From FEN-727 sp036508635 (GTDB lineage: Bacteria; Actinomycetota; Geothermincolia; Fen-727; Anoxymicrobiaceae), in assembly GCA_036508635.1 (NCBI GenBank), contig DATCGY010000285.1, positions 1 to 6,634 of the forward strand: DNA of 6,634 nt, in the 5' to 3' direction. Positions 5,496 to 6,634 of this stretch are shown here, piece after piece (position 1 is the stretch's first letter; every line of letters starts with the position of its first letter). Position numbers and translations under genes: made by a program. The notes beneath the pieces are model-generated. The model did no database searches. It was given only the letters and a program-made list of their open reading frames with translations, and was not told where the DNA came from.

Positions 5496-6634
5496 ATGGA
5501 AGAAAACCTGAACTACAAACCCAGGATCGGGGTGTACGTCTGCCATTGCGGAATCAACATCGGCTCCGTCGTAGACGTCCCCGCCGTGGTCGAATTCGCC
5601 TCCAAGCTTCCGGGGGTCGAGGTCTCGCGCGAGTACACGTACATGTGCTCCGACCCCGGCCAGAACCTGATCAAGGAGGACATCAAGAACGAGAACCTCA
5701 ACCGCGTGATCGTGGCTTCCTGCTCGCCGCGCATGCATGAGCCTACGTTCCGTAAGACCCTCAAGGAAGCGGGCCTCAACCCGTACTTCCTCGAGATGGC
5801 GAACATCCGCGAGCAGGTCTCATGGGTACACCCGGACAGGGACGAGGCGACGGCAAAAGCCCGCAAGCTTATCGAGGCCGCCGTTGCCAAGGCTCTCCTG
5901 CTCGAGGCGCTCGAGGAGAAAGAGGTCGACGTCATCCCGTCGTGCCTCATCATCGGGGCCGGCATCGCGGGCATCCAGGCCTCGCTCGACATCGCCGACG
6001 CGGGTTTCAAGGTGTACCTGGTCGAGAAGACGCCGTCGGTCGGCGGGCACATGGCCCAGCTCGACAAGACGTTCCCTACCCTCGACTGCTCTGCGTGTAT
6101 CCTGACTCCCAAGATGGTGGACGTCGCAAACCACCCAAACATCGAACTGATGACCTACTCGCAGCTCGAGGAGATCTCCGGCTACGTTGGGAACTTCAAG
6201 GCCAAGATACGCAAAAAGGCCCGCTATGTGGACTTTCACAAGTGCACCGGCTGCGGCGTCTGCGCCGAGAACTGCCGGCTGGCCGGCCGCATCCCCAACG
6301 AGTTCGACGAGCTCATCGGCATGCGAGGGGCCATTTACCTGCCGTTCCCGCAGGCGGTCCCGGCCAAGTACACCATCGACCCGGAGCGCTGCCTTCAGCT
6401 CTCCAAGGGCAAGTGCGGCAAGGAAGGCCCAGCGTGCCAGGCGGCATGCACCGCGGGAGCGGTCAACTTCGAGCAGGAGGACGAGATAGTCGAGATAGAG
6501 TGCGGAACGGTGATCGTGGCCACGGGATACGACGTCTTCGACGCGGCCCGCAAGCCCGAGTACGGCTGGTCCGACTACGACAACGTCATCACGGGCCTCG
6601 AGTTCGAGAGGCTCGTCTCCGCGTCCGGCCCCAC
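5496..6634 (+). CDS. hdrA: HdrA-like FAD/iron-sulfur oxidoreductase subunit, 3'-truncated by the window
   Basis: 379 codons are visible with no stop, more than half of a typical HdrA of about 650 residues. HdrA is the FAD subunit of heterodisulfide reductase and can split electrons between ferredoxin and a second acceptor. The N-terminal domain has VYVCHCGINIG (C16, C18), YMCSDPGQ (C51) and SCSPRMHEPTFR (C76). A thioredoxin-reductase-like FAD fold follows: IIGAGIAGIQ (152-161), YLVEK (174-178) and VGGHMAQLDKTFPTLDCSAC (C198, C201). An inserted ferredoxin-like part has CTGCGVCAENC (C250, C253, C256, C260) and then C299, C307, C314, C318 with wide spacing. VIVATGYDVFD (339-349) is the second nucleotide-site motif. 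Start: AAGGAGG (5479-5485), ten bases before ATG 5496. The gene is 23 bases after etfA, same operon. The C-terminal ferredoxin domain, any MvhD fusion and later genes lie outside the window. A quinone-type or sulfur-oxidising Hdr role is less likely here but not excluded. Confidence 0.93.
   Translation, partial: MEENLNYKPRIGVYVCHCGINIGSVVDVPAVVEFASKLPGVEVSREYTYMCSDPGQNLIKEDIKNENLNRVIVASCSPRMHEPTFRKTLKEAGLNPYFLEMANIREQVSWVHPDRDEATAKARKLIEAAVAKALLLEALEEKEVDVIPSCLIIGAGIAGIQASLDIADAGFKVYLVEKTPSVGGHMAQLDKTFPTLDCSACILTPKMVDVANHPNIELMTYSQLEEISGYVGNFKAKIRKKARYVDFHKCTGCGVCAENCRLAGRIPNEFDELIGMRGAIYLPFPQAVPAKYTIDPERCLQLSKGKCGKEGPACQAACTAGAVNFEQEDEIVEIECGTVIVATGYDVFDAARKPEYGWSDYDNVITGLEFERLVSASGP

Overview
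The window is GC-rich, densely coding bacterial DNA with every supportable gene on the + strand. It looks like a chromosomal piece of an anaerobic, high-GC Gram-positive-type bacterium. A deep-branching anaerobic Actinomycetota member is my best guess, because a membrane Ser/Thr kinase with four PASTA repeats sits near redox genes of the heterodisulfide-reductase (Hdr) type. A high-GC Bacillota or Chloroflexota member cannot be excluded. No mobile element, CRISPR array, tRNA or rRNA is visible.

Region 1 (2-2141) has two genes. The first is the 3' part of a PknB/PrkC-type kinase: end of the kinase lobe, one membrane helix and four extracellular PASTA repeats. After a 121-base gap comes an AIM24-family protein with a strong Shine-Dalgarno sequence and a glycine-rich tail.

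Region 2 (2142-2520) is a 379-base non-coding stretch. It contains two near-duplicate intrinsic terminators that close the upstream unit, several small dyads, an AT-rich promoter-like segment (about 2397-2436) and a 5'-leader hairpin (2463-2487) ahead of the next operon.

Region 3 (2521-6634) is a tight operon of four redox genes: an HdrD-like iron-sulfur protein (two 4Fe-4S motifs plus two CCG-type domains), etfB, etfA (stop and start codons adjoin) and an hdrA-like gene that runs off the window end. The likely reading is a soluble electron-transfer module. The flavoprotein EtfAB would exchange electrons with an acyl-CoA-type dehydrogenase encoded elsewhere. The HdrD-like protein would be an iron-sulfur adaptor, and the FAD/iron-sulfur protein HdrA would link to ferredoxin, a hydrogenase or another partner, possibly by flavin-based electron bifurcation or confurcation. 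The families are clear from the sequence; the complex and its direction of flow are inference.

The most interesting points are the placement of EtfBA between two Hdr-type subunits without a membrane subunit in the visible part, the unusual cysteine sets in the HdrD-like and HdrA-like proteins, an atypical EtfB nucleotide-loop sequence, and the structured promoter/leader region before the operon.
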